A stretch of DNA of 64,000 nt from RDYJ01 sp034931405 (GCF_034931405.1 NZ_JAYGHA010000004.1:167541-231540); one strand, 5' to 3'; shown: positions 27,001-34,457, counted from the stretch's first letter. Notes: a model not told the origin generated them from the sequence alone. Program-made: numbers and translations.

Positions 27001-29613
27001 TTATTAGAGGAGTTTTTTGGAAACTTAGAAATTGAAAATAAAGACATACTCCCATTTAAATTTCTTACCCAATCTCAAGACGTATTAATTGGATTTGTCC
27101 AAGGAATTTTTAGTGCAGATGGTACTGTTGAAAAAAGCTGTCGTCGCATTAAATTGGTTAACAAGTCAAAAGCCCTATTGCAACAAATTCAATTAATTCT
27201 TTTGCAATTAGGAATTTTAAGCACAGTGCGTTGTGCAAAAAAACCAGGTTACAGAGGAGTTGTTTACACCACTGCTGATGGTACTCAAAAAATTAGTGCT
27301 GATAATGGCTCTTATGCTCTTTGTATCCATTCCTTTGGTTACAAGCTATTTCATCAGTTAATAGGTTTTCCACTGTCACCAGCCAAAGAACAAAGACTAG
27401 CAGAATGGGATGCTAAACCTTTGCCAAGTTACACATCAGCAACAATTAATTCCTGCTTTACTACTCAGGTTAATACTGTTGAAGAGTTTGGAGAAGAACC
27501 TGTTTATGATCTTCATGTTCCTCTGACTCATTCCTTCATTGCTAATGGTTGTATTACTCACAATTGTGGAGAAATCATAGGTGCAGATTTTCACTGCGTA
27601 AGTGGTGATACCTTACTCATCACTAAAGATGGAATGCACAAAATTCAGGATATTGTCGATTCTGAAGTTGAAATTTGGAACGGTAAAAACTGGAGTCAAG
27701 TTCAACCATTTAAAACTGGTAGTTCTCGCGTTCTCTATCGCGTGCGCTTTGGAGATGGTTCTTATGTAGATGCAACTGAGTATCACCGCTTCTTTGTTAA
27801 AGATAGATTTGGCAAGAATTACAAAGAAGTTGAAACAAAAGACTTGATGGATACCAGTTATTATGCTATCCACACAGAACCCTTTACAATTCAGTACGAA
27901 GATGGATTAAATGTTGATCTCAACTATGCCTACACTTTAGGAGTAGCTGTAGGAGATGGAACAACAGATCAAAAAGATCATGCCAAAGTTAGGCTTTATG
28001 AAAAGAAAGCTGCTTTAAATCTCTCAGGAAATAAATCTCCTATCCGAGATTACGATTACTTACCAACTTTTACAGATGTTACAGATTTAGGTTTTTCTGG
28101 AGAATTTCTCAAAAGCCTAAAAACAAATCCAGAAACACTAAATGTTATAGCTGGTTGGAATCGTCCAGCAATTTTGCATTTTATCGCTGGTTTAGCAGAT
28201 ACAGACGGCTCAAATACACAAAGCAACGGCATCAGAATATATATCTCTGACTATGATCGAGCTTATCGAGTTCAGTTACTACTAACTAAATGCGGTATTC
28301 GTTCATCTGTCAATCTTTGCGCTCATAAAGGGGCAGTCACTAACTATGGAATCAGAAGTAGAGATTTATACTACTTGCAAATAACTGACTGTGGCGAAAT
28401 TCCTTGTCAGCGTTTGGACGTGAGCAAAGGCACAAATGCCAAATATAAAGGTAAATGGCAAGTTGTAAAAAGTGTTGAACAATTACCAGGATTACATGAT
28501 ACTTACTGCTTTAATGAGCCGGAATATCATAAAGGTGTTTTTGGTAATACCTTAACCGGAAACTGCAACTTGTCTGAGGTACACTTAAACCAACTCGACC
28601 CCGACAACTACAAAGAACAAGAAGAAGCATTTACAGCAGGTGCTTTGTCAGTAGCCGCATTGTTAAATCACCACTTCCAAGAACCCCGCTATCAATACAG
28701 TCGGGAACTTGATCCCATTGTCGGCGTTTCCTTTACTGGTTTATTTGACTTCTTCGTTCATGCTTTTGGTGTGGACTGGTTGCGCTGGTGGGAACAAGGT
28801 AGACCTGAAACCCCGGAAGGACTGATATTCAAACGTGGTGAGCAAAAATATCTCAGCAGATGGAGAGAGATAGTCCATAAAGCTGTTTGGGAATATTGCG
28901 ACAAGCACGGAATTAAACGCCCTAACCGTTGTACTACGGTGCAACCCAGCGGGACAAAATCCCTTTTAACAGGTGCTAGTTCCGGTTGGCATCCCCCCAA
29001 AGCCCAGAGATTTATTCGTCGCATCACCTTCCGTAAAAATGACCCAGTGGCATTGGCTTGTATAGATTATGGCTACAATGTCATACCCTCTCAATCTGAC
29101 AAAGATGAAAACGGTAACTTACTCAATGATCCTTTTGATCCCCGTTGTACAGAATGGCTTGTAGAAATACCCGTCGCTGTATCTTGGGCAGATTTACCCG
29201 ATGCCGATGTAATTGATGTGTCTAAATTCTCTGTATTGGCACAATTAGATTTTGTTATGCAGGTGCAGAAATTCTACACAACCCATAACACTTCAGCAAC
29301 TTTAGAATTACGTTCTGAGGAGGTTGAACCTTTGGGAACACGCATCTATGAAGCCATTCAAAATGATGAAGGTTACATTTCTGCGGCTTTATTAGCGCGG
29401 TTTGATGACATTCAAACATTCCCTCGTTTACCCTTTGAACCCATAGACAAAGGTACATATCAGCGTTTGTCTGCTGAAGTCAAAGCACGAAGAAAAACAG
29501 ATGATTTCTGTGGGGCTTTAAGTCGTTATGATTTGGGAGAATTAACAGAGGCAGGACCTAGCGGTTGCGACTCTGATAAATGTATGTTTCCTGATCAACA
29601 ACCAAGTTCATAA
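24010..29613 (+). CDS. nrdJ: Class II (B12-dependent) ribonucleotide reductase with three inteins
   Basis: Reduces ribonucleotides to deoxyribonucleotides using adenosylcobalamin. The precursor is 1867 aa. Removing three inteins (residues 276-682, 815-1185, 1196-1518) leaves 766 aa, normal for this enzyme. Key extein residues are Cys102 (AYNCTSTN), the thiyl-radical Cys at 1186 in NP-CGE, the partner Cys at 1519 in CNLSEV, and the C-terminal shuttle pair Cys1853/Cys1858 (CDSDKC). The exteins join as NIRR-SAGM, LNP-CGEIIGADFH and CNLSEVHL, all in frame with no stops. Function requires all three splicing events. A copy of the first ~70 codons plus promoter lies at 42037-42399. Confidence 0.95.
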   Translation: MVRELERKRQGATFPESAPAANPVFFRTYSRRTEAGLRESYDQVCDRTLKGLVELGKLTPEEAALLDKMQRNMKSLPSGRWMWVGGTDWLTKPKNFSGAYNCTSTNLVDWKAFGLMMDLAMMGCGTGAIIEPQYINQLPSIRNRLNITITGEIGSTPKEQRREFTQTDIEANTATIHVGDSREGWVKSYQTLLELSSDERFTGDVEVIVDISDVRQSGETLKGFGGMANPVKLPGLYQRCASILNKALGRQLNSVECCLLIDEAAVTIVAGNIRRCLPEDALVHTSKGLVPIRDVQVGDLVQTPLGFRRVVDKFDQGFQDVYEIETNATYPRATLNHRQAVLLDAKGEINWKSVASLGEGDRLLHNTQILPGTVTHLPSDFTESRPSQSRTSKDLIVPELTSEVAWLIGLTHGDGYVALGRNKHDKPYGRVEWSMNSLQIDQTARIQAKIDSALALFGLTATHSITKGENTAKSICSSIRLAEYFHSYIKQPNVPLVIPSFILQGSVDIRAAYLAGLMDSDGAVNNRPPYLVTSVYRSFIRQVGAVLSSLGIAARTTTTRPEKQEWQVKYSLTIPALKQSYNALIAPHSVKGELRQGLKMYGFTVPGAIMREAYTYSEMREMGFQGSRTVDANYERYIAEADISLDIPVTVKGLGSYDHVQTYDIEVEEAHCFYCDGYLTHNSAGMRQFVAEDQQGAIAKDNLWQQDAEGNWRIDPERDSLRMANHTRVFHRKPTLEESIAAVQKQYYSGEGAIQWAGEAVARANIDLLTTPELKTEFLQAYEQGKAKEWIQEHHPEIDAQELEHRLGRYGLNPCHAGDTLVSTNQGLVPIKDLVGKPFQALVDLRSVGLDGVKLTDAIAFPTGVQTTYIITLANGQQMRCTADHQHFTNHGWVATKDLTSEHHIYIQKGAGSFGEGTITVEQAQMLGWWYGDGYNVIIKPQKHGRKESHFAKGFVFNPQEYDYAYPVVGGAIKSITGVEYVRNLHKGVYEFRTQSPLLEEFFGNLEIENKDILPFKFLTQSQDVLIGFVQGIFSADGTVEKSCRRIKLVNKSKALLQQIQLILLQLGILSTVRCAKKPGYRGVVYTTADGTQKISADNGSYALCIHSFGYKLFHQLIGFPLSPAKEQRLAEWDAKPLPSYTSATINSCFTTQVNTVEEFGEEPVYDLHVPLTHSFIANGCITHNCGEIIGADFHCVSGDTLLITKDGMHKIQDIVDSEVEIWNGKNWSQVQPFKTGSSRVLYRVRFGDGSYVDATEYHRFFVKDRFGKNYKEVETKDLMDTSYYAIHTEPFTIQYEDGLNVDLNYAYTLGVAVGDGTTDQKDHAKVRLYEKKAALNLSGNKSPIRDYDYLPTFTDVTDLGFSGEFLKSLKTNPETLNVIAGWNRPAILHFIAGLADTDGSNTQSNGIRIYISDYDRAYRVQLLLTKCGIRSSVNLCAHKGAVTNYGIRSRDLYYLQITDCGEIPCQRLDVSKGTNAKYKGKWQVVKSVEQLPGLHDTYCFNEPEYHKGVFGNTLTGNCNLSEVHLNQLDPDNYKEQEEAFTAGALSVAALLNHHFQEPRYQYSRELDPIVGVSFTGLFDFFVHAFGVDWLRWWEQGRPETPEGLIFKRGEQKYLSRWREIVHKAVWEYCDKHGIKRPNRCTTVQPSGTKSLLTGASSGWHPPKAQRFIRRITFRKNDPVALACIDYGYNVIPSQSDKDENGNLLNDPFDPRCTEWLVEIPVAVSWADLPDADVIDVSKFSVLAQLDFVMQVQKFYTTHNTSATLELRSEEVEPLGTRIYEAIQNDEGYISAALLARFDDIQTFPRLPFEPIDKGTYQRLSAEVKARRKTDDFCGALSRYDLGELTEAGPSGCDSDKCMFPDQQPSS
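24835..26055 (+). mobile_element. Intein 1 of NrdJ (407 aa, LAGLIDADG)
   Basis: Starts at Cys (CLPEDALVHTSKGLVPI) after NIRR and ends YLTHN before Ser of SAGMRQF. The splicing block B TxxH motif is TLNH. The terminal His-Asn is present. Two LAGLIDADG endonuclease motifs are seen: WLIGLTHGDG and YLAGLMDSDG. It should splice with a Ser +1 nucleophile and encode a homing endonuclease, judging from intact motifs. Confidence 0.92.
26452..27564 (+). mobile_element. Intein 2 of NrdJ (371 aa, LAGLIDADG)
   Basis: Starts CHAGDTLVSTNQGLVPI after GLNP and ends GCITHN before Cys of CGEIIG. Block B is TADH. Endonuclease motifs are LGWWYGDG and FVQGIFSADG. The +1 residue is the catalytic thiyl-radical cysteine of the reductase. 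Confidence 0.92.
27595..28563 (+). mobile_element. Intein 3 of NrdJ (323 aa, LAGLIDADG)
   Basis: Starts CVSGDTLLITKDGMHKI after GADFH and ends NTLTGN before Cys of CNLSEV. Block B is TEYH. Endonuclease motifs are LGVAVGDG and FIAGLADTDG. The penultimate residue is Gly instead of the usual His, a known but less common arrangement. Only ten extein residues separate it from intein 2. Confidence 0.9.
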
Positions 29614-29620
29614 GTGATGG

Positions 29621-29720
29621 GGTGATTGGTGATTGGTGATTGGTGATTGGTGATTGGTGATTGGTGATTGGGAAGAATTTTTTACCCATGACCCATGACC
29701 CATGACCCATGACCCATGAC
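29621..29720. repeat. STRR block (GGTGATT)n and (CCCATGA)n
   Basis: Heptamer GGTGATT at 29621-29671 and heptamer CCCATGA at 29693-29720, directly after nrdJ. The remaining bases to 29911 are AT-rich with no gene seen. Confidence 0.9.
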
Positions 29721-29911
29721 CGGAAATCTCTGTCCGAGTTAAGATTAATTAAAAAATAGTAATTTTTATCGCAATACCAGTAGACATTTAAATGTTAATT
29801 GATGAATTGTCACTGAGGATTATAAAGATTAACAAGATGAAAAATATATATACAAAATTAGAAATTATAGTACATTTGTTATTAACCACATTCCACAAGG
29901 TTAAATAAATC

Positions 29912-30151
29912 ATGCAAGCAGCTTTACATATCTCAACTCAAGTTTTACCAGGACAAAAGATAGAAATTCAAGTTCCAGACGCTGCAATTGGTGATACCGT
30001 CGAAGTATTTGTTATTTTGCCTCAAAAGCCTGAATCAAAACGAGGTTCTGTCCTAGATTTAATAGAACAAATTCGGAGTAAACAACAATTTAGGAGTGCT
30101 GAAGATATAGATAAACAACTCCAAGAAGAAAGAGAATCATGGGAAAATTAA
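29912..30151 (+). CDS. VapB-like antitoxin, orphaned
   Basis: A 79-aa protein with an N-terminal strand-rich part (LHISTQVLPGQKIEIQVPDA) and a charged helical C-terminus (SAEDIDKQLQEERESWEN). This is the pattern of cyanobacterial antitoxins that precede PIN-domain VapC toxins. Its last codons overlap an ATG (MGKLI) that would start vapC, but the toxin gene is interrupted six codons later. Therefore the antitoxin is an orphan. The family call is supported mainly by the toxin remnant downstream. Confidence 0.7.
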   Translation: MQAALHISTQVLPGQKIEIQVPDAAIGDTVEVFVILPQKPESKRGSVLDLIEQIRSKQQFRSAEDIDKQLQEERESWEN

Positions 30152-30154
30152 TAC

Positions 30155-30266
30155 TATAGCAATCCTAAATAAGATATGAACACCTCTTTTTCTCTACCTC
30201 TGCGCTCTCTGCGTCTCTGCGGTTCGTTTTAAAAACTCCGTTCATAAATCACATAGGATTGCTATA
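30155..30266. mobile_element. 112-bp MITE-like insertion in vapC
   Basis: Ends are inverted: TATAGCAATCCT at 30155-30166 and its exact complement AGGATTGCTATA at 30255-30266. The similarity continues inward with diverged AGATATGAAC and GTTCATAAATC. The interior holds CTCTGCG repeats like those near 19.7 kb. It has no coding capacity. Target duplication is not clear, perhaps only TA. Confidence 0.7.
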
Positions 30267-30406
30267 CCTGCTTCTGGATCAATTTATATATTCATGCAGC
30301 TACAGCTTTATCTGCTAATTGTAGCCAGTTTTTAACTAACGATCAAGGTTTTCGTAATGTTCCCGGTTTACCTGTTATTATCCTCAATGAAATCTTAGCA
30401 TCTTGA
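30267..30406 (+). pseudogene. VapC PIN-domain toxin, C-terminal remnant
   Basis: After the insertion one frame reads IHAATALSANCSQFLTNDQG then FRNVPGLPVIILNEI and a stop TGA at 30404-30406. This is the C-terminus of a PIN-domain VapC, including the TND segment with its conserved acidic residue. The first codons (MGKLI) survive before the insertion, at about 30139-30154. The middle, including the first catalytic Asp, is missing, so the toxin is dead. Confidence 0.75.
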
Positions 30407-30496
30407 ATATATTTAAATACAGAGTATTACAGATAAATTTTAAAGCGATGAATAAGAAATTTAGGTTGACTTTTTGCGATTTGACCAGACACGTAG

Positions 30497-30517
30497 GGGT
30501 TTAGCAATGCTAAACCC
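30497..30517. terminator. GGGTTTAGCA hairpin
   Basis: Ten-base perfect inverted repeat (30497-30506/30508-30517) downstream of the minus-strand ORF that ends at 30534. The same hairpin with one loop change occurs at 41611-41631, also between gene ends. Confidence 0.55.
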
Positions 30518-30533
30518 AGAATCTAAAATTATC

Positions 30534-30758
30534 TCAACTCACGACGAGTTTTTTAGCAAGATGCTTTCTACGTAATTTAGCAGCACCAAAGCAAATACCT
30601 AATGTTGCTAGTCCCACAGTAGAGTTAAGCTCAAAGGGAACAGCCGCAGAGACAGGAGTAAATGTTGTTGATCTGGCAAAATTGGCATAGACAAAGTCTC
30701 CATTTTGACCTTGACCTTGTAATAAGTCAAAGAAACCCCCATTAGGCACAGAGGACAC
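30534..30758 (-). CDS. Possible tail fragment of a PEP-CTERM-like surface protein
   Basis: A 74-aa frame. Its last 35 residues have the layout of a C-terminal sorting tail: AAVPFELNSTVGLATLGICF (a hydrophobic segment with a PFE lead-in) followed by a basic tail KLRRKHLAKKLVVS. There is no signal peptide, so on its own it would not be exported. It is probably the end of a larger exported protein whose front is lost. A GGACACAGAG-type repeat lies at its 5' end. Confidence 0.4.
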   Translation of the reverse strand: MSSVPNGGFFDLLQGQGQNGDFVYANFARSTTFTPVSAAVPFELNSTVGLATLGICFGAAKLRRKHLAKKLVVS

Positions 30759-30775
30759 AGAGAGAATAAAAATCT

Positions 30776-31612
30776 TTAATTGGTTTTATATTCAATTACA
30801 TGAGTGGAACTAACCCATTCACCTTTTTCGTTGTAGGTACGAATTAAGCGTTGACGTTCATTTTCTCTGACTAACCAACCTGCTTCCACAAAAAACGGTT
30901 TTCTCAGTTGCAGTTGCAAAGGAACATTACTAGAAGTTCCATCGGGTAATAATAAAATTTGTCGAATCTCTCTTTCTTTTTCAAAAATGAGTTTATTTCC
31001 TGATATTTTTGCTGTTGAAGTAATTACTTGAGATGGCAAAGATAATTTTTGTTCTAAATATCCATTACCTATTTCTTGAATTTCTAATGAAGTAGAACAT
31101 ACTTCAGATGAACTCATGTCTGAATAACTTGTATAAGCCTTGCCTTCCCAATTACCAATTAACTGTTCTACAGTCAGTTGTGGACGTTCGTAAGCATCTG
31201 TAGAACTGCGGAATTCTCTGATTAGAGTTAAACTAATAAAGTTGCCTTGTTTATCATATAATTGTACTAAACGCGATCGCCTATCATTATCTACAAAACC
31301 ATATTCGGCTCCAAATTCTGTAAAAGGTGCTAATTGCAATGTTCCTTTAGCAAAAGCTCCTGTGCTAAAAAAGATATTATGTCTGCCTATAGAACGATAT
31401 TCCTGTTGATAATCTTGAGTAGGAGGAGTATCGTAATCACTAGAATCAAAACGACGTAATCTAAAAAGTACAGCTTGATGATTATCAAAAGCTTCTAAAT
31501 TTAAAATACTAGGAGTAGAATCTAGTATTTCACCATCAGGAGAAATTTTAGTAAATGAACCACGCCATTCACCTAAATTTTTGAGAAAGTTTTCCCAGTT
31601 ACTTGCTATCAT
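30776..31612 (-). CDS. DUF3598 family protein
   Basis: A 278-aa soluble cyanobacterial protein with two similar beta-rich lipocalin-like halves. Each starts with a WxG segment: NWENFLKNLGEWRGSFTKIS and VEQLIGNWEGKAYTSYSD. This is the DUF3598 pattern (calycin superfamily). Ligand and role are unknown. It stands alone. Confidence 0.8.
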   Translation of the reverse strand: MIASNWENFLKNLGEWRGSFTKISPDGEILDSTPSILNLEAFDNHQAVLFRLRRFDSSDYDTPPTQDYQQEYRSIGRHNIFFSTGAFAKGTLQLAPFTEFGAEYGFVDNDRRSRLVQLYDKQGNFISLTLIREFRSSTDAYERPQLTVEQLIGNWEGKAYTSYSDMSSSEVCSTSLEIQEIGNGYLEQKLSLPSQVITSTAKISGNKLIFEKEREIRQILLLPDGTSSNVPLQLQLRKPFFVEAGWLVRENERQRLIRTYNEKGEWVSSTHVIEYKTN

Positions 31613-31913
31613 TGAATTGTTAATTAAAGTAATTTACTTAGTTGAGTGCTGGCTAATAATCAATGTTAATGATATTGGTGATAACTTGACTAATGATCAT
31701 CATACAACCAAATATTATCAAATCTGCTACTAGTACAACACGGCGTAAATAAACCGACCATTTTCAATCGCCAAAGAGCCTATACTGTCTTAATTTTAAC
31801 TTTTAACTTTTGACTTTTGACTTCCGCAAAGCGGTACTAGTTGTTTCTTTGTCAGAATCTGTTAAGATTGATGAGGAATTAATAATTTTTAACAGCAATA
31901 CTGGGAGAGTCTA
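31613..31913. other. 301-bp spacer with STRR, no gene
   Basis: Contains TTTTAAC/TTTTGAC heptamers at about 31793-31825 followed by a short hairpin CTTCCGCAAAGCGGTA. No gene is seen. Confidence 0.65.
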
Positions 31914-32132
31914 ATGTTTATTACTGAACTGTCACCCCTATTTAAAGAATTTACTCAGAATCCAGTGTCATTTATGGGTGGGTTTGTCTCCGGTGTACTC
32001 CGACTCAACCTAGCAGATGATCCTGTTAAAACCTGGTTAGATAAACATATCACTTCTGGCGGTTTCTCGAATCCTGGTACTCCAGCACAGAATGGTAAAT
32101 CATCTGGTCCTCAACAAATTTCTATTGATTAA
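31914..32132 (+). CDS. Conserved small cyanobacterial protein, 72 aa
   Basis: A 72-aa protein beginning MFITELSPLFKEFTQNPVSF followed by GGFVSGVLRLNLADDPVKTWL. The helical, well-structured look and the ribosome-binding GGGAGAG before the ATG support a real gene. The C-terminal 25 residues are low in complexity (GGFSNPGTPAQNGKSSGPQQ). I believe it is a conserved hypothetical of cyanobacteria but know no function. Confidence 0.6.
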   Translation: MFITELSPLFKEFTQNPVSFMGGFVSGVLRLNLADDPVKTWLDKHITSGGFSNPGTPAQNGKSSGPQQISID

Positions 32133-32178
32133 TTTTGTTCAAACCGTTAACTGCAAATTGTTAACGGTTAATAAAAAT

Positions 32179-32277
32179 GTAATTATTCAGCTATAGCAAT
32201 CGTTCATATCCAGATCGCCGACTTCTTTGATTTATTGTGTGCATAAATGATACATTGATCTCAGAAGTCGGGGATCT
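32179..32277. repeat. Palindromic repeat (copy C)
   Basis: Begins with the element-type end GTAATTATTCAGCTATAGCA. Core arms are at 32212-32226 (one mismatch, GCCG for CCCG) and 32263-32277. The other end is diverged or missing. It sits between the 72-aa gene and the end of the sucD-like gene. Confidence 0.75.
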
Positions 32278-32304
32278 TGTTGTTCATAATTTAGGAAGCG
32301 TTTC

Positions 32305-33189
32305 CTAAGAAAACATTATCTTTTGCAAAAGTTCAGGAATTTGAGCAGGATATTCAGCTACAGGAACTTGTGCTGCTTGGAAAGCGGCTAATTTATGTTG
32401 TGTAGTCCCGAAATTAGGATCACGTTTGACAACGGTTGCTAAATTTCCTGTCTGATGCCAATATTTGCTGGGTGGTGCGTGTCTACCTGCAATATAAGCA
32501 ATAACTGGTTTATCAATAGCTTCAGTTATGTATCGTGCAGCAGCTTCCTCACTCTCTCCTCCTGGTTGGCCAACTAAAACAATTGCTTCTGTGGTTTCAT
32601 CCTCATCAAGAATTTGTAACCATTGAGGGAAGGAAGAACCAACAATAGCATCGCTACCAATACTGACACTAATTGACTGACCCAAACCAGCTTTGGTTAA
32701 TTCCCAAGCGACTTCATAAGTAAGAGTGCTGCTACGGCTGACAATTCCTACAGAACCAGGAGTATAAAATTCACTGGGTTGAGTTCCCAAGAGAATTTTA
32801 CCAGGAACAATAATGCCAGGACTATTTGGTCCAACGATCAAAGTTTCACCAGTTTCTGTTTTACGGAGTAATGTCACCATATCCAATGGTGGTACACCAG
32901 CAGAAATAATAATTATTTGTCTAATATTAGAGGCGATCGCTTCTAAGGCCGCATCTAAAACTTGGTAAGGATGTACACAAATAATTGTCGTATCAATTTG
33001 CCCAAATTTTGATATTGCTTCCTCTACTAAATCAAATACTGGCAGATCGTAGATTTGTTGTCCACCACATCCAGGAGCAACACCAGCTACCACATTAGTA
33101 CCATAAGCTTTCATTTGAGCAACATGAGTTGCGGAAATAAATTCACAAAAACCCTGAATTAAAACTTTACTATCTGGTGTTAAATTCAT
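32305..33189 (-). CDS. SucD-like protein (succinyl-CoA ligase alpha homologue) lacking catalytic residues
   Basis: A 294-aa homologue of the alpha subunit of succinyl-CoA synthetase, with a CoA-binding Rossmann domain and ligase domain. It retains VGIVSRSSTLTYE, GPNSPG and AYIAG segments. The phospho-histidine motif GHAGA reads HQTGN, with Gln246 at the position of E. coli His246. The supporting GEIGG reads GQPGG, with Gln208 at the position of Glu208. The glycine-rich CoA loop (GFTGSQG) reads GFCEFIS. Normal phosphoryl transfer therefore looks impossible. It lies 44 bp after the beta-like gene, in one operon. Confidence 0.8.
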   Translation of the reverse strand: MNLTPDSKVLIQGFCEFISATHVAQMKAYGTNVVAGVAPGCGGQQIYDLPVFDLVEEAISKFGQIDTTIICVHPYQVLDAALEAIASNIRQIIIISAGVPPLDMVTLLRKTETGETLIVGPNSPGIIVPGKILLGTQPSEFYTPGSVGIVSRSSTLTYEVAWELTKAGLGQSISVSIGSDAIVGSSFPQWLQILDEDETTEAIVLVGQPGGESEEAAARYITEAIDKPVIAYIAGRHAPPSKYWHQTGNLATVVKRDPNFGTTQHKLAAFQAAQVPVAEYPAQIPELLQKIMFS

Positions 33190-33233
33190 AAAATTTTGTC
33201 ATTGGTCATTGGCTATTCAACTGATAACTTATA

Positions 33234-34457
33234 CTACTTTTTGGCAGTAGGTAACTTAGCCAGACGGACGGCTTGTGTTACGGCCTCTTCTAAATTTTCT
33301 ACTACTATTAGCGTCTCACCTTCGGGTTTGAGTGTAGCTAAATATTTTCTAGCGTCATCAAAATCAGAACCAGTAAGACGGACAACCAAGCGGGGTAAAT
33401 GTTTGCAATGATGTTTACTACCATTAGACAGATAAGATTTGAGTTCTTTTGGGTCTATTTGGGTAAAATTGGTAATGACTTCCGACATTTGGGAAACTTG
33501 AGGAATAAAGCCCAAAAAGTTAATCAGAATTACTTGAATGCTTTTTTCAGCAGCTAAAACTTTTAAACCTGTTTCTAGGCGATCGCAAAAAGTTGTTGGT
33601 GAAGTATCAGTCAAAAAAGAATGTCGTAAATTTAGCGATATACCAGGTTTACCACCTGCATTCACCACCGCATCCAAAGTTGTTAACAGAGAACCAGTAC
33701 CATTGCCTAATATGCCGATTTTTCCCTGTATTTCTAACTCATCCCCATTACCCAAGAAGTTGTTAATCTTGCTATTTTTATGACGGCTCATCATTTTTGC
33801 AGTCATATCAGCTATTTTGGGATGTCGGTTAATTGCTCTTTCATTCACTCTAACTTTACCATTAAGTGCCATAACCTGGCCAGAAGCACTGACAGCCAGA
33901 GGGTTTATCTCTACTAAATCCAGGTCTTTCTGCACAAATAACTGATACATTTTTTCCACAATATCGCTTACCGATTGCATTAGCGCACCCTGTAAGCCCA
34001 TTTTTAATCCCAGTCGTCTAGCATAAAATGGCGAAAATTCCTGTTCTACAACCACATATTGCATTTTCTCCCCTGGCGATTCCCAATCAATATCTGGTTC
34101 TTTGCAACCTAAAAGCACTGGACGGCATAAGGCTGTATCTAAAACTACAGCCAGATAATATTCATCCTTAGCATCATATTTAGTTTCTGCCAGTAACACT
34201 TCTGGCAATTCGCCCCAAATTGGTAAATTAAAGATATTTTGGGCAGCGGCGATCGCATCAATGGTAGTTTCTACAATCCTCACTCCACCAGCTTTCGCCC
34301 TTTCATCTGCGTGTACTTGCGATTTGAGAACAATCGGATAGCGAATTTTTAGGCGTTTTAAGTCTGTAGGATGGTCAATTCGTTGAGATGGTAAGACGGG
34401 AATGCCCATCTTGTCAAACCATTCTTTAACTTGGTACTCCAATAAATCCATTGACAC
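33234..34457 (-). CDS. SucC-like protein (succinyl-CoA ligase beta homologue), divergent
   Basis: A 407-aa homologue of the beta subunit: N-terminal ATP-grasp (MDLLEYQVKEWFDKMGIPV, VLKSQVHADERAKAGGVRIV, DLDLVEINPLAVS) and a C-terminal CoA-ligase domain. The ATP-grasp lysines and the EINPL metal segment are kept. In the ligase domain the usual NxDVGGGA and NIFGGI loops read LNLRHSF and NFLGFI, so the phosphate-handling glycines are lost. It is first in a two-gene operon with the sucD-like gene. Confidence 0.8.
   Translation of the reverse strand: MSMDLLEYQVKEWFDKMGIPVLPSQRIDHPTDLKRLKIRYPIVLKSQVHADERAKAGGVRIVETTIDAIAAAQNIFNLPIWGELPEVLLAETKYDAKDEYYLAVVLDTALCRPVLLGCKEPDIDWESPGEKMQYVVVEQEFSPFYARRLGLKMGLQGALMQSVSDIVEKMYQLFVQKDLDLVEINPLAVSASGQVMALNGKVRVNERAINRHPKIADMTAKMMSRHKNSKINNFLGNGDELEIQGKIGILGNGTGSLLTTLDAVVNAGGKPGISLNLRHSFLTDTSPTTFCDRLETGLKVLAAEKSIQVILINFLGFIPQVSQMSEVITNFTQIDPKELKSYLSNGSKHHCKHLPRLVVRLTGSDFDDARKYLATLKPEGETLIVVENLEEAVTQAVRLAKLPTAKK

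Noticed and set aside
24010..29613. nrdJ as a pseudogene or a fusion because of its 1867-aa size
   Set aside because: All excess length is accounted for by three inteins with standard ends; the remaining 766 aa is a complete enzyme.
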